In this document: positions 1 through 52,569 of the stretch, piece after piece
How the letters are laid out: each line of letters starts with the position of its first letter
How positions within the stretch are numbered: the first letter of the stretch is position 1
Source of the DNA: Rhineura floridana
Taxonomy: Eukaryota > Chordata > Lepidosauria > Squamata > Rhineuridae
Direction of reading: 5' to 3'
Assembly (NCBI RefSeq): GCF_030035675.1
Contig: NC_084485.1
Coordinates: 92,400,838 to 92,464,837 of the forward strand
Length of the DNA stretch: 64,000 nt
Program-made: the position numbers and the translations under genes
Notes under the pieces: generated by a model
Databases searched by the model: none
Told to the model about the DNA's origin: nothing
The model's input: the letters and a program-made list of their open reading frames with translations, nothing else

Positions 1-790
1 GAGTGTTATGGGCGGAGCTGGGAAAAAGCGAGAAGAAGTATGGGTCCTTGTGTGTGGGAGCAAAAAAAGTGGGTTTTTTTATTGGGACAGAGCGAACAAA
101 CAGGCAAAGTGAGGACTGTCAGATGACGAACCGGATATGGAAAACGTGGATTATCCCGCTCCGTTTGGATGAGTCCCTAATGTCTCTTTTCTCTTCCCTT
201 CCCTGACATGGCCACAAGGAGGAGATGGGAATCATCTACTCCCATTTCAAACTAGCCATGATTTGTTGCTATATCTAAACCAAGAACTGTAGTTAGTGTT
301 ACCTATAGTTTACTGAAGTAAGCCAGGAACATTAACCACGGTTTAAAGTTGGCTTCTTTTGGTAAACCATAGCAAACACTACCCATCATTTGTGAGGGAT
401 TGAAGTTGGCTGAAAATGAAAGTACAGGCTTATGATCTCTTCCATGCAGCTATGCCAAAGAAGTAGAAAAAGAGGAGAGTGCATGAACCCAAGACATTAC
501 ATGAAAATACATTTAATTCTGTAAGGTTTATAATAATGAGCCCTCTTTCAAAAAAGAAATATTATTCTGGCCTCTTGCTAAAATATATACTTTTCAACTT
601 GTTGCCTAGTTAATTGAATGTAAAAGATTTACCGCTTGAGGCTGAGATGTTCATTTTGATGCAAAGAATGATCAGTGAAATAAAACACTGCTGAAGTAAT
701 CTTCATGATTTGCAAGATGGTGAGAAGGTGACATGTTAGACATCATTTTAAAGGGATCAGGTTTTTAAAGAGCATAATAATGTTTAGTTT
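1..790. other. 3' flank of SLC1A7, repeat-derived sequence
   Basis: No gene recognised. About 240-420 holds decayed AACCATGGTT-like repeat sequence similar to the stretch at 16640-17085. The only minus-strand poly(A) signal candidates I see downstream of the stop codon are ATTAAA (512-517) and AATAAA (78-83); neither is confirmed. Confidence 0.4.
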
Positions 791-798
791 GCTTAAAG

Positions 799-1224
799 TA
801 GGCATGGCTGCTAGAATTCTGCCCAACTGGCATTTAGTACTCAATTTTCCATTAATTTGCTGATTCTCAATTGCTGAGGACTGGATTTTAATGTAGCAAA
901 TTTTCACAGATATTTTTTAAAGCGGGCTTTAAAAAAAATCCACCTCTAAAACTCAATTGTAAGAATGATAATTTATCGATATTTCCTTTTAAAATATCAG
1001 TATTTCCTTCAAAATGATATTATTAAAGGAAATATTAATATTTCCTTCAAAACATTAATATTCCCTTTAAAATATCAATATTAATATTAATATTTTTTCT
1101 GAGTGAAAAAAATGGATCAGTAAAAGCAGCAGCTATCAGATACCAAATGAACTCGAATCAATGCCAGCCTGTTAGGTCAAAGGAAAACTTTCAGACTGGC
1201 ACCAGCCAACAGATCCCATCCCTA
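799..1224. mobile_element. hAT-like nonautonomous element, family A copy 1
   Basis: 426 bp. Ends read TAGGCATGG and CCATCCCTA (inverted). It is flanked by 8-bp near-identical direct repeats GCTTAAAG (791-798) and GCCTAAAG (1225-1232), the target-duplication size of hAT elements. The body is homologous in the same orientation to 33230-33591: GTAGCAAATTTTCACAG, ATCCACCTCTAAAA, TATTTCCTTT blocks and GTAAAAGCAG. No coding capacity. Confidence 0.7.
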
Positions 1225-1232
1225 GCCTAAAG

Positions 1233-1450
1233 TAAACCAAAGTTATCCAATGATCAGTTCATTTGTACTAAATTGATTGAAAAACACACACCCATTGAAG
1301 CCTTCTGCCTCCACAGATGTTCACAACTGGCCTCACAGCCTTAGTTCACACATGGCAGTCATTCCATGCTTTCCCATTCAAAGCCAAAGGCTGTCTCCCA
1401 ATTTCAGCTGTGAGGTCGTCATTAGGTTTCAAATGCCACCAGAATAACAG
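1233..1450 (-). other. SLC1A7: SLC1A7 3' UTR (proximal part)
   Basis: Sequence directly downstream of the stop codon on the minus strand. It must be 3' UTR at least in part, but the end of the transcript cannot be placed. No other structure seen. Confidence 0.5.
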
Positions 1451-42368
<40,918 letters not shown>

Positions 42369-42547
42369 CTGTTGAAAGAAAATCAATCATTTATTACGGT
42401 CAATGACCAGCACTATAAAACGTTAAAACAGCAAACAATAAAACATGTCAATATTATACAATGAAGGAAACAAACGGCAGCAGCCTGAGATAATATGGAA
42501 CTGTGGTATTACAATTAGGGCAACAATGGGGAATGGCCCACCCGAGG

Positions 42548-45500
42548 TTATCCATTATTGTTGTTTGCCATCATCACTCTCCTACAGGTAACAGCCAAAG
42601 CACAAAATCTTGCCACATTGGCAGTCACCTGCTGTCTCCTGTCTGAGAGTAAATGATCTAAATAAAATGCATCAGACCTTCCTGGGATTTTTTGGAGAAT
42701 TGGGTTGATGAGATCAGACCAGGAGTCTCGATAGAACAGACAGTACAATAGTACATGTGCAGCAGTTTCCACACTTCCCATATCACAGGGGCATAAGCGG
42801 TCCTGTACTGGCACCTTATTGAATCTCCCTTCTAAAAGCGCAGGAGGTAAGACATGAGTCTGGCAAGCGTGAAAAATTTTCTGTGCTTTGAAATAGACAG
42901 CATTCTCATATAATTTGTTGTTGTAAACTTACTCGCATAATCTCCATAGTTAGAATAGAGTGCAGCCAAGCTCAAATGGGTTTGTAAATCAATGTCCATG
43001 ATTTGCTGGGAGACAGCCTTTTTGCTTGAACATAGCCTAATGCCATAACAGTGGGAATAGAAAGACCCAAATGCGACAATTCCATTGACAATTCTCTTTT
43101 CCAGCTCGATTGAAAAGTATCTATCAGAGTCAAAGGAATTAAGCCCACTGGGAAGAACATTAATTTTAGCCAAAAGTTTATCTTATATATCAATGTGTGA
43201 GCCTCTACAGAGATTTGGCCCACCTCCAGCTGCAAAATTATATTAAGGACACATAACGGGGTACCTAATATTGCTCTTATAAATTTAGTTTGGAAAGGAG
43301 CAAAATTATCATAAATACATAGCTGGGAACCATACAGCATCTTAGCAACAAAAACCTGTAGGGCCGCGGGGATATATTGACCACCTTTGGTGTAATAAAA
43401 AGATAGAAGTGCCTTTGTGCTTCTCTGGGCATTTGCAATGGCATTTTTTATTTGGACTTTCCATGAGCCAGTTGAATGGAAGGTTACACTTAAATATCTA
43501 TAGTAGGTAACCTGCTCAATTTGATGGTCATTGATCTGCCATCGATGCCTACTCCTCTTTCTATAAAAATTAGGACCTTAGACTTGTCATAGTTAATTGT
43601 CAGTTGTTCTTCTTTGCAATATAAGGCTAAAGCACTTAAAAGTTTCAGGCCGATGCTTGACAATGATAAAAGTACCGCATCATCAACATAGAGAAGGATT
43701 GACACAGGTCTATTTGCCAACTGTTTTGATCAATGAATTAATATAGAAGTTAAACAACATGGGAGCTAAAATGCATCCCTGTTTCACTCCATTAAAAGTG
43801 GGAATAGGACCCATTACGCAACCAATACGATTGCATTTAACCCTCAAGTATGTATTTTCATAAAGGCTACGCATTAGTATAAGGAGCCTCCTATCAATGT
43901 TTGTGGCCTCAAATTTTCCCCATAGTTTGTCTCTTGAAATCGAATCAAACGCTGATTTAAAATCAATAAAACCTGTGTGAAGCCCGATAAGGCATACTTT
44001 TCCATGAGATGTTGAAGAACAAGTCCTTGATCAATTGTGGAGCAACCCGTTCTAAAACTGGCCTGCTCGTCACCGAGTATATTTTCCTGCTCTAGCCAGC
44101 CTAATAGTTTCTCGTGCAGATGAGAAGCATATAGCTTACTAATAATACTTAGCAAGCTAATCGGTCTATAATTAGCAGGATCGGACCTTTTTCTTTTTTT
44201 GTATATTGGAATGATGATGGCCAGCCCTCAGTCCTCTGGAACACATGCTGTGTGATCAATGCATGTGAATAATGATGCTAGGACAGGGGCCCACCACTCT
44301 AAATTTAACTTAAGGAGTTCTGATGAAATATTATCACTCCCTGGTGCTTCCAATTTAGAGATAAGGTTTCTGACTTCATGGGAAGTGACTGGCGGCCACT
44401 CAGGGAAACTACTTATGTCTGCCTTTGGTGTCTGGTGAGAGCTTGGTCCTATTGCATAGGTAGTGCTAAAATACGATTCCCAGGAAGTCACTGGAATATG
44501 GCTGTCCATGTTAATTGTTGTTTTCGGGTAGCCCCTCGAGACCGCTCTCCAAAAAGTTGCAGCATTGTGTGCTCTTGTTGCTTTAATTAGGCTTTGCCAA
44601 GCCTCCGTTGTGGCCTGCTTCTTTTTTATTTTAATTAAAGCCTTATATTTCCTCTTTAACTGGAACCATTCAGGAGGTAATGCTGACAGATATTGATCCC
44701 TATATAACTGATATTTCTCATTTAGGGATTTTTTCATATCAATGCATTCACGATTGAACCAATGTTTGGATTTGCTAATATTTGGTCTTGCCGAAATTTT
44801 AGTTTTCAAACTGTTGTGTAAGGAGGAAATCAGTTCTTGAAACAAAGTTAGCACTACCCTTGGGGTATCTGCTGTTAACATGGCTTCGCGATGGCATAGA
44901 CTGTCTTTCGAGTACAGCCACTCTGTTAAGGTGTGCTCTATCATATTTGACCACTTTACACATGTAGTTTTTGACTCTGCCTCAGAGTTTAGCAGCAGTT
45001 CGTAATCTGCATGAATATTTTGAGATCCTAGATTCAAGGATAAAACCATGGGTAAATGCTCACTCTCAATATGCTTGCCCACCTTACAACAAGTCACTAG
45101 ATCTAATAGATCATATGAAATAATGACATAATCAATTGTAGAGGCTCCCAGCCCTGAAAGAAATGTGAATTCACCATTAATATCACCTTCTACGCTCCCA
45201 TTTAGTATTACTAGGTCCAGTCTGTTAACCATTTGCATTAGACAAAGGCCAGCATAATTACAGCCCTTGTCCTTGGACTGTCTCGTGGGAACCATATGGG
45301 TCTCCTCGTGATTGAGTGGGAATTCATGGAAGTGGGAATACAACGCAAGGTCATTCTGTCCTATTCTGGCATTTAAATCACCTGCCACTATTACGAAGGA
45401 TTGTGGATACAAAGCGGTCAGTTTGGTAATATAATCTTCCAGTTTGGCCCAGTTTTCCTTAACCTGCTGTTTGCATCGCTGTGGGGGCAAATAAACATTT

Positions 45501-45808
45501 ATTATCAGTAAACTGATCGACCCATACTTGATAACCAAGGGGGTTGCAAGGTGCACTAGGGGGGCTGGTGTGCTAGTAACCACTTGAATAGCAGTGGATA
45601 CCAGCACCCCAAGATCTCCCCTAGGGCAACCCCCCCTAGAGCTGGGAACTGCATCAAGACAATATGCAGCAAAGCTATTTAAAACCAGGCCCTCCTTTGC
45701 CCATGTTTCTTGAAACAGTATAATACCGTGCATGTTTATAAAGTCCAAAAAGGTAGAGTCTGTGGCTTTGCATTGCCAGCCTGCAATGTTCCATGACAGT
45801 AATGTCAA
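42548..45808 (-). pseudogene. LINE ORF2: endonuclease-reverse transcriptase, frameshifted
   Basis: The first 526 codons (45808-44228) are open: MTLLSWNIAGWQ, FQETWAKEG, VIVAGDLNARIGQNDLA, STIDYVIISYDLL and SEHLPMVLSL are the APE endonuclease motifs. A linker follows, then the start of the RT (APGSDNISSELLKLN). Later pieces in shifted frames: QASFRTGCSTIDQ (44155-43874), LYVDDAVLLSL (43720-43490, the catalytic YxDD region read as VDD), thumb and C-terminal region (43340-42832), and the cysteine/histidine cluster CPCDMGSVETAAHVLLYC (42814-42548). At least four frameshifts; about 1,087 codons in total span. Confidence 0.85.
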
Positions 45809-45835
45809 ATAATTCTTGGACTGCTGTGATTTTTG

Positions 45836-47276
45836 TCACTGGGGATTTTTCTGGATCTTCACACTTTGTGCGATTTGGTCTTTGTTCATTAGATCTTCAC
45901 TTTGTGGGTACTGCCCACCCGTATTCACTGAGGAAGGGTCCTTCTTTCTCTGTTGTTTCAGATTTTTTGTGGGGGGCAACTCAACAATTTTGGATTCAAC
46001 TTGTAGGTATTCAATTGCTTCAATACTAGAGCTCAGCTTGATGACATTTGAATTCATCCGGGGTGCTTGATTTACTACACAACCAGCGGGGCTGGTTAAC
46101 TTCGTCGGTGAACCACGTTCCTCCTCCTCTAAAAATCTCATTTCAAGCCAGGTGGAAGGCTTGTTATTCAGGGTATTTATAGTTGGTGTTAAAATGGTTA
46201 GGTCATTCCTAGTAGGATCCTTTGCTGGTAGATTGAGTTCTGCTGTGAATTGAAAACTTGGGGTGCTTTTCTGTACCCCTTCAGGGCCTGCGGTAGCCTC
46301 GTTACTCCTTTCCATATTTTCGGACAGCTGCACTAAATCACCATATACCATTGCTTTATTTGGGCAGTTTTTTAACCTTAGCTGCTTGGCTGCCAAGTTT
46401 GATTTTAAAAGGTCTAGTCTTAACATGATTTCATCTTGGGCCTCTAAGGGCAGTGCCCCAAAGGAGTTGAGTAACGTTTTTTCTTCATGAACAATTTCTT
46501 TTTCCTCTAAGAGGTGTTGCCTTGCCGGATGAACCCAAGCATCTCCATGTCCATCTTGCTCACCGTTGTGCAGGACTACGTTATTGCTAGATGATTCAGT
46601 AAAAATATCAAAATCAATTTGATTTTTAGATTGAACAGGCTCTGCAATGGGAATGGTTTCTGAGCTTACTTTATGGTGTGTAATCAGAGCCAGGGGAGGA
46701 GCTAGATTCTTAAAAAAATCTTGAGATTGAGATATTGCTCTCGGTGAAGATGTCTCTGGAAGCAAGTACAACATTAACTGGGCCCTGTTCTCTAAAGGTA
46801 ACCACTGCGCGTGCATGAGTATAGTTGTAAAATAAATATTCCACATGTTCTATATCAGCTAAAGAAAACAGGCCCGGGAGAGCTGTCTCCAGGATTTCCA
46901 AAATATGAGATTTGCGATCATGCTGAATTAATAGCCTATTTGGTTTGGGGTAGTTGTTGAAAACTAACTTTTGGCGATTCAGCCCTAAAACCCAATTTTT
47001 GCCAGGTTTTATCTGTTTTTGAAGAGGTTTTCTTATCAACAGAATGTGTTCCCAAGGATCTTGTATGGCAGTCATCCTCATCTGGTCCTGAGATGCAATG
47101 TACTGTGTGGGGAAGCCAAAATTAGTTTCAAGAGAAAACTTCTTGTTGTCTTCCACAAGTTCCTTGCTCATGACTTTCTCTCTGATATTTTGCTCAGGTT
47201 TCTGATTTGGACTTTCCATGATGTTTTGTTCAGGTTTTTTGGGGGGGGGGGCTTTTCTCTTTAAAAAGTTTTCCAA
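45836..47276 (-). pseudogene. LINE ORF1, frameshifted
   Basis: Two overlapping open frames (47276-46710 and 46846-45836) joined by one frameshift. The N-terminal part is lysine/proline-rich (MENFLKRKAPPPKKPEQ). The middle part has KNWVLGLNRQKLVFNN, NRLLIQHDRKSHILEILET and EHVEYLFYNYTHARAVVTF, plausibly an RNA-binding fold. The C-terminal part is acidic and low in motifs. No CCHC knuckle seen. ORF2 starts 27 bp downstream. An additional basic frame (47568-47329) may be a detached N-terminal part. Confidence 0.6.
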
Positions 47277-47863
47277 AATCTATTTTCTTATAACGTAATG
47301 GCTTTGTGCTTTTAATATTTTTGCTCTTTTAAAAATTATTTATCCCCTTCTTTGAAATACTAGGTCTTTTCGTGGTCAACTTTCTCCTGCGTGCTTTTCC
47401 ATTCGACACTGTTTGTCTATTTGTTTGAGATTTGTGATTGCACATATCAGACAAGTCCTTTGTCAGGCTTACCCCTCCACTCTTCATCCTTTTGTGTGTT
47501 ACCACCAGAGTTGTCAAAAGACTGTTGCTGACAGATAGAAAGGATTTTATATGTTCGATCTCTTTCATCAGTAGATAAATCCAGCCTTCAATTGGTAAGT
47601 GTCACTTTGAGGTGGCTCAGTTTGGGTTGAACAATCTTTATTGCTTAACTTGTCCTGTTGATGGCCGGCTCCCCTAGCTGCATAGATGTTAGATCAGTGG
47701 GTTGGTCATTTAACTGATTGTTCATTGCAAATGTCTGAGTTAACCCTGTAGGAGAGTTATACTCTGCAAAAGCCAGCTCAACTTGCTAAATTAGCGCATG
47801 TTAAGGATTCACTATGATCTTCAGTGTTTCCTTTGCAGTCTAGAGTCCACTCTAAAATAGGAT

Positions 47864-47979
47864 CAGAGCCTGGAAAAGTTACTTTTTTGAACTACAACTC
47901 CTATCAGCCCCAGCCAGCATGGCCACTGCATTGGGCTGATGGGAGTTGTAGTTCAAAAAAGTAACTTTTCCAAGCTCTG
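47864..47979. mobile_element. hAT MITE, family C short form, near-perfect palindrome
   Basis: 116 bp. Ends CAGAGCCTGGAAAAGTTAC / GTAACTTTTCCAAGCTCTG. Arms of about 48 nt (including TTTTTTGAACTACAACTCC) surround a short loop AGCCAGCATGGCCACTGC. Perfect 8-bp target duplication AATAGGAT at 47856-47863 and 47980-47987. It sits inside the LINE leader, so it inserted later. Confidence 0.92.
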
Positions 47980-48671
47980 AATAGGATTTGGGGTATACAG
48001 GGGCGTATGTTCAAGCTCTTTTGTAAGATGTCTGTTCATAAAAAATTGAGCTATTTTTTGGTTTGTTTAAAGGGACATATCCTTCAAGGGGGACAATGCC
48101 CTGAGTCCTGTAGCCTTTTCTGGTTAGGACCATATCTTTTACTGTAAGTTCAGAATCTGGCTTCCCAGGGTGAAGGTTTAAGCTGTTTGAACTGTTTAAA
48201 CTGTTTTCAATAGTATAAATAGTGTAAATGCATGAGCCCCAATTTACGCAGTTCCCTGTTCCCTGTTGCAACTGCAAGGACACCTTATCGTTTGTTTCTC
48301 TTCTCTGCTGCTAATGAGTTCTCTGTGTTTGTAAACTTTGGAAAGAGATCTCTTTGTTTTCTTTTGTTAGATGGCAGAGCTTACAGAGCTCATTCCTAGC
48401 ACACAGGGGTGAGTAGGAATATATGCAGCTACTATATGCCAACTATAAGTCACGTTGAGCTCGATCGTGTTAAGACCACTGACGTAAAAATTAAGGACTA
48501 AAAAAAATTTTTTTTTTATTAAGGACTAAAAGTTCAAAAAATTAAAAGTTCCAAAAGTTTTTAAAAGTTTAAAAGTTTAAAATTATACTTTAAAAGAAGT
48601 AGTAGTAGGAAACACAAACATACGTGCTCTCTTAATCAGGCTCTTATCGGGACGTGTCGTTGAAAGAAAAT

Positions 48672-48973
48672 ACAAGCTGTGTGTTACCTTTTCCACATTG
48701 TTATTATTGTTATTGTTGTTGTTATATTTATATTTATATCCTGCCCTTCCTCCCAATAGGAGCCCATTATTGAATTGTATCTATTGCTCCAGCCTTTGAG
48801 AAGACACTGTTACCTCTCTTCTGAGCTCATTATATTCTTTCCTCTCGACAACCAAGAAATAAAATAGCTTCTTTTGCAGGAAGAACATATAAAAAGGAAT
48901 TGGTTAGGCAAGAATTGGGATCCATTAAAATTATCTGCCCTGTGACTCACGGATTTTCTTAAAGTTCCTGCCA

Positions 48974-49026
<53 letters not shown>

Positions 49027-49976
49027 GGCATAAATGCACAAGTCTGCCTTATGTAATAGCAACATGAAGCATCTCATTTTTTAAAAAAAATCTAATACAG
49101 AAATATTACTTGAAATAATGCAATTATTAATTTGTGCTACAGTTTTCTGCATTTTTCTTTCATTAGAGATGAAATAGTGCAGTTTTTGGGGTTGCTATTT
49201 CTTTTAAAAAGTTAGCTGATGTGAGAACAGGTGATTGCAGCCCCCTCCCAACTCAAATGCACATTGGGACATATCTAAAACAGCATCACTCTGTGCAATA
49301 TGGCCTAAATCTCAGGCAAGCCTGCATTTCTTGCATATCTACAGTTCCTGCATATATGCTGAAAACCAGAACACCTGAGATCAGCCCAACATGGTCATGT
49401 GATTGTGCACATATTAGAATTAGTATTTTGCTGGGCTATTTTAGATTACATGGAAATAGGGTAGGAACTTACACAAATAGCTTGCAAGGTGTTGGATATT
49501 CCCAGGGACATCAATCTAGCTTCCTTTACAAGTATAAATCATAGAAAAAATATGGGTGAAATGCAGCAGCAGAATTTGGTGTGGTGTGAAACAAAGCCTA
49601 ATGAAAATAAAGGGCTATCTTCCAAAGCTTTGAACACAACTGTCCTTTATCGGTAATCAAAATAAATAGGCAAATGAAGCAAACTAGCAAGCATTATTAT
49701 ACATACTGATGGGGTTTCCCATAATGTGGTGACTGTCATTTGATGAAATCATCTAGAGATCAGGCTGAAATGCAGCTTAACCTTTATAACAAATTTGGTG
49801 AAAACATAGTGGTAGGATTTAGCATTCAGATTCCAGTCTTCCAGTAAATTAATTAAGAAAATGCATTGCTTTTCTTTTTGTTGGTTTTGTTTTCAGTTCA
49901 GTGTATACTGGGGGAGGGGGGTAGATTTTTAGTTTCATTGTATTGCAGGTTCACCCCTCTCCTAGAACCCTTTAAT
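48672..49976. other. intron 5' of the LINE: L2 tail, (ATT)n and unidentified sequence
   Basis: 48700-48770 is an antisense L2-type tail (TATCCTGCCCTTCCTCCC). No SLC1A7 first exon was found here. Confidence 0.5.
48973..49025. repeat. (ATT)17-18 microsatellite
   Basis: Perfect trinucleotide run. Confidence 0.95.
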
Positions 49977-50276
49977 CAGGGGCATCACTAGGGCGGTGTG
50001 GCAGGTGTGGGCTGCACTGGGTGACACCACCAGATGGGGGTGACACCCAGAGGCGCCCCCCCAGGCACCGCCTAGGCACCAACGAGAGCCTTCGCGTGCA
50101 GCGCTGGCTGCCTTCCTCGGCTGTTAGAAGGTGGAAGCGGCAGCAGTGAGGCGGCGGCGCGCTCCCGGGCCCTGTTGTTCGGCCGCGCGCACGCTGCGTG
50201 CACTCAATCACTCACAGTCTCAGACAGCAGGCGCTGCAGGCCACACCAGGAGACACCAACCCTAATGACGCCACTG
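49977..50276. mobile_element. hAT nonautonomous element, family D (CpG-rich, 300 bp)
   Basis: Ends CAGGGGCATCACTAGGG and CCCTAATGACGCCACTG are inverted repeats (14 of 17). Perfect 8-bp target duplication CCTTTAAT at 49969-49976 and 50277-50284. The middle third is GC-rich with many CpGs (GCGGCGGCGCGCTCCCGGGC). Confidence 0.9.
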
Positions 50277-50317
50277 CCTTTAATCCCAAATATTGGAGGA
50301 GTGGTCATGATTAAAGG

Positions 50318-50570
50318 GTAGAAACACACTCAATGTTTTGCCTGTTCCAGTGCATCTCCACCTTTCTCTTCTGAAATTGGGGGCACACAAATGCTAGTCA
50401 AACCCCACCCATTTTTACTGTAAAACCTAATGGGAGCAGCTTGAGCGCTTTAAAAAAAAAATCCAGCTTCAAAGAGATTTTGCAACTGATTGGCAGACCA
50501 ACCCGTTCCCTCTCCAGGTGTTGCTAATGGAAACGCTTTGTTCTGGCGACTAGTGTGTTTACAGCCAAAT
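50318..50570 (-). mobile_element. MITE family M1, copy 3
   Basis: Ends GTAGAAACACACTCA and GACTAGTGTGTTTAC are inverted repeats. The interior is the reverse complement of the 9364 copy (CAACTGATTGGCAGACCAAC, CCTCTCCAGGTGTTGCTAAT). Confidence 0.8.
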
Positions 50571-51205
50571 TCACAGTTACATTTGAACACAGCAGTTAAA
50601 AGTTATGTGCTGAATGCTGTTTGGTGAAAATTATAAAAAGAAATTTATTCTTAACAGAAGGCATTCATCAGATAGTTTTTTTATAAAATAAAAAGGCAAA
50701 TTGCTATTTATTCTAATGCATTAAAAACATTAGCAAATGTATTGTTCAGTTAAATAGATAAAAGGAAGAGATCAAAAGCAAAAGGATCAAGGCTTTGGAA
50801 CCAAATTTGTTAGATGGTCGGAGTGTTCCTGCAACATTTTTTTATGAGTCACTATAACCCTTTTGAGAAAGTCTGTTTCACATATTTTAACTTCTAAGAA
50901 CATAAATCAGTAATTTTATCTGCATTATAGTCTGGCCTACCAGTCTACTCCACAGGAGAAAAATAAATTGCAACAAGGTTCTCACTTTGATTTGAGCTAG
51001 AATGGTCACTCGAACTCAGCCGTTTGGGCCCTGTGCTCAGTGAAAATAAGAAGGTCTATTCAGTTAAAATAAGTATGGGTGAGTTTGTTAATGCTTCCCC
51101 CCCCTTTCCACTGTGATCCACTGTAGCATTTCACATCACTCTTTTTCTTCCATTCTTAAGGTCTTGTTTACAGGGAACAGAATCTATTAAGTTAAGACAG
51201 GTTTA
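50571..51205. other. unidentified sequence
   Basis: No gene or repeat recognised. Confidence 0.4.
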
Positions 51206-51209
51206 GAAA

Positions 51210-51345
51210 CTGACAGGCTGTGAGCACGCTAATCACCTACCCCACAGCGTTTTCATTGGCCACACCTGGAGGGGGAATGGGTAGATCTGCTGATCAGTTG
51301 CAAAATCTCTTTGAAGTAAAACACACACACACACTGGAGCTGATA
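51210..51345 (+). mobile_element. MITE family M1, half copy 4
   Basis: CGCTAATCACCTACCCCACAG, GGCCACACCTGGAGGGGGAA, TGATCAGTTGCAAAATCTC; ends in (AC)n and CTGGAGCTGATATC. The second half is absent. Confidence 0.7.
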
Positions 51346-51384
51346 TCTACCCTTAGTTACAGAGTGTAACATACTCTGTAACTG

Positions 51385-51757
51385 TATGGTGGTATTCAGT
51401 GCTAGTCCTACTCAGAGTAGACCCACTAAAGTTAACAGACATGACTAATTTAGGGTAGAGACGTGCTTACTGTTCTGCTGGTTCCATACGTCTCTGCCTC
51501 TCTTTTCTGAAAGTGAGAGCACCCGACGCTAGTCAAACCCTGCCCCTTTCTACTGTAAAACCTGGCGGGAGCTGCTTGAGTACGTTTTTTTAAATCCACT
51601 TCAAAGAAATTTCACAACTGATCAGCAGATCAACCTGTTCCCCCTCCAGGTGCGGACAATGGAAACACTTACTGTAGGTGACTAGTGTACTCAGCCTTAG
51701 GTTCATTAATTTCAATGGGTCTACTCTCTTAGTAGGACTTAGTTGACTACAACCCAA
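51385..51757. mobile_element. short palindromic repeat family Q, split by a MITE
   Basis: CTAGTCCTACTCAGAGTAGA and CCCACTAAAGTTAACAG on the left; TTCATTAATTTCAATGGGTC and TACTCTCTTAGTAGGACTTA on the right. The two arms are inverted, and the M1 copy 51448-51704 lies between them. Confidence 0.65.
51448..51704 (-). mobile_element. MITE family M1, copy 5 (inside family Q)
   Basis: GTAGAGACGTGCTTACTG at the left end and GTGACTAGTGTACTCA at the right; interior as in copy 3, including AACTGATCAGCAGATCAACC. Confidence 0.8.
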
Positions 51758-51928
51758 AGTCTTCTTGTTTCAGTGTGAGGTATATTTATTTTATGATCAC
51801 TCTGTCAGGATATCATCACCACTAAATACAGTGACTCTGCTACAAATATAATCACATGTTCATAATGCTGAAGTAAAAAGGAGCTGTTAATTTACAAAAA
51901 AGGTGCACTTTGATTATGTGCTGAATTA

Positions 51929-51976
51929 CTACTACTACTACTATTATTGTTATTATTACTATTATTACTAATAATA
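51929..51976. repeat. (ACT/ATT)n microsatellite
   Basis: Compound trinucleotide run. Confidence 0.9.
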
Positions 51977-52049
51977 AAGCATCACCCACATACATGACAC
52001 TTTAATTATGAGAGTAGGTCCCTGCCATAAGGGCATACCATCTAGACTA

Positions 52050-52322
52050 AGGCTCTAAACACACTAGTCACTGGATCAAAGTGTTTCCGTTAGCCACACC
52101 CTCAGGGGGAATGGTTTTATCTGCCAATCAGCTGTGAACTGTTTTTGAAGCTGATTTTTTTTTTAAAAAAGCACACTCAATCTGCTCCCATAAGGTTTCA
52201 TAGTAAAAAAAAAAGGGGGGGGGTGACTAGCGTCATGTGCCCTAGCTTTCTGAAGAGACAGGTGGGGATGCAGCGGAACCAGCAGAACAGTGAGTGTGTT
52301 TCTACCCATAGACACAAGAGAG
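52050..52322 (+). mobile_element. MITE family M1, copy 6
   Basis: Ends CTCTAAACACACTAGTCAC and GAGTGTGTTTCTACCC are inverted. The interior TTAGCCACACCCTCAGGGGG, GACTAGCGTCATGTGCCC and GCGGAACCAGCAGAACAG is shared with copies 1-5. It has the longest recognisable termini of the set. Confidence 0.85.
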
Positions 52323-52569
52323 ATAACAGAGGAAGAGGAGGGAAATGGAGGCATGAATTTGTTCTGTCTGTTTAGCCCAGAGCTCTATTGCTGTTCTAGT
52401 CCCAGAAAAGGAGAAATAAAGAGGGTGCTTTTCATATGATATCCCTCATCATAACCACCATGGCAACTTGCAAGTCCAGATTTCATGATTTGTGGGTATA
52501 ATTCATCCAAAATACCAAAACAAGTGGGAGCAGAAAATGTTTCACTTCAGCTAGATTATGTTCTTAACA

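Larger units (their letters stand above)
42384..48658 (-). mobile_element. near full-length non-LTR retrotransposon (Jockey-superfamily/I-Vingi-like)
   Basis: 6.3 kb on the minus strand. Bounded by perfect 13-bp direct repeats GTTGAAAGAAAAT (42371-42383 and 48659-48671). Order 5' to 3': leader, ORF1 (about 47276-45836), ORF2 with APE endonuclease and reverse transcriptase (45808-42548), and a short 3' UTR ending GACCGTAATAAATGATTG. It is disabled by several frameshifts in both frames. A 116-bp hAT MITE lies in the leader. The clade is inferred: ORF2 begins with endonuclease SWNIAG and ends with a CPC..H....C cluster as in I/Ingi/Vingi-type elements. Full length with both duplications intact is unusual for an element this broken. 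Confidence 0.8.

Noticed and set aside
45793-47264. Plus-strand open frames over the LINE
   Set aside because: They are shadows of the minus-strand ORF1/ORF2 frames and have no family motifs.
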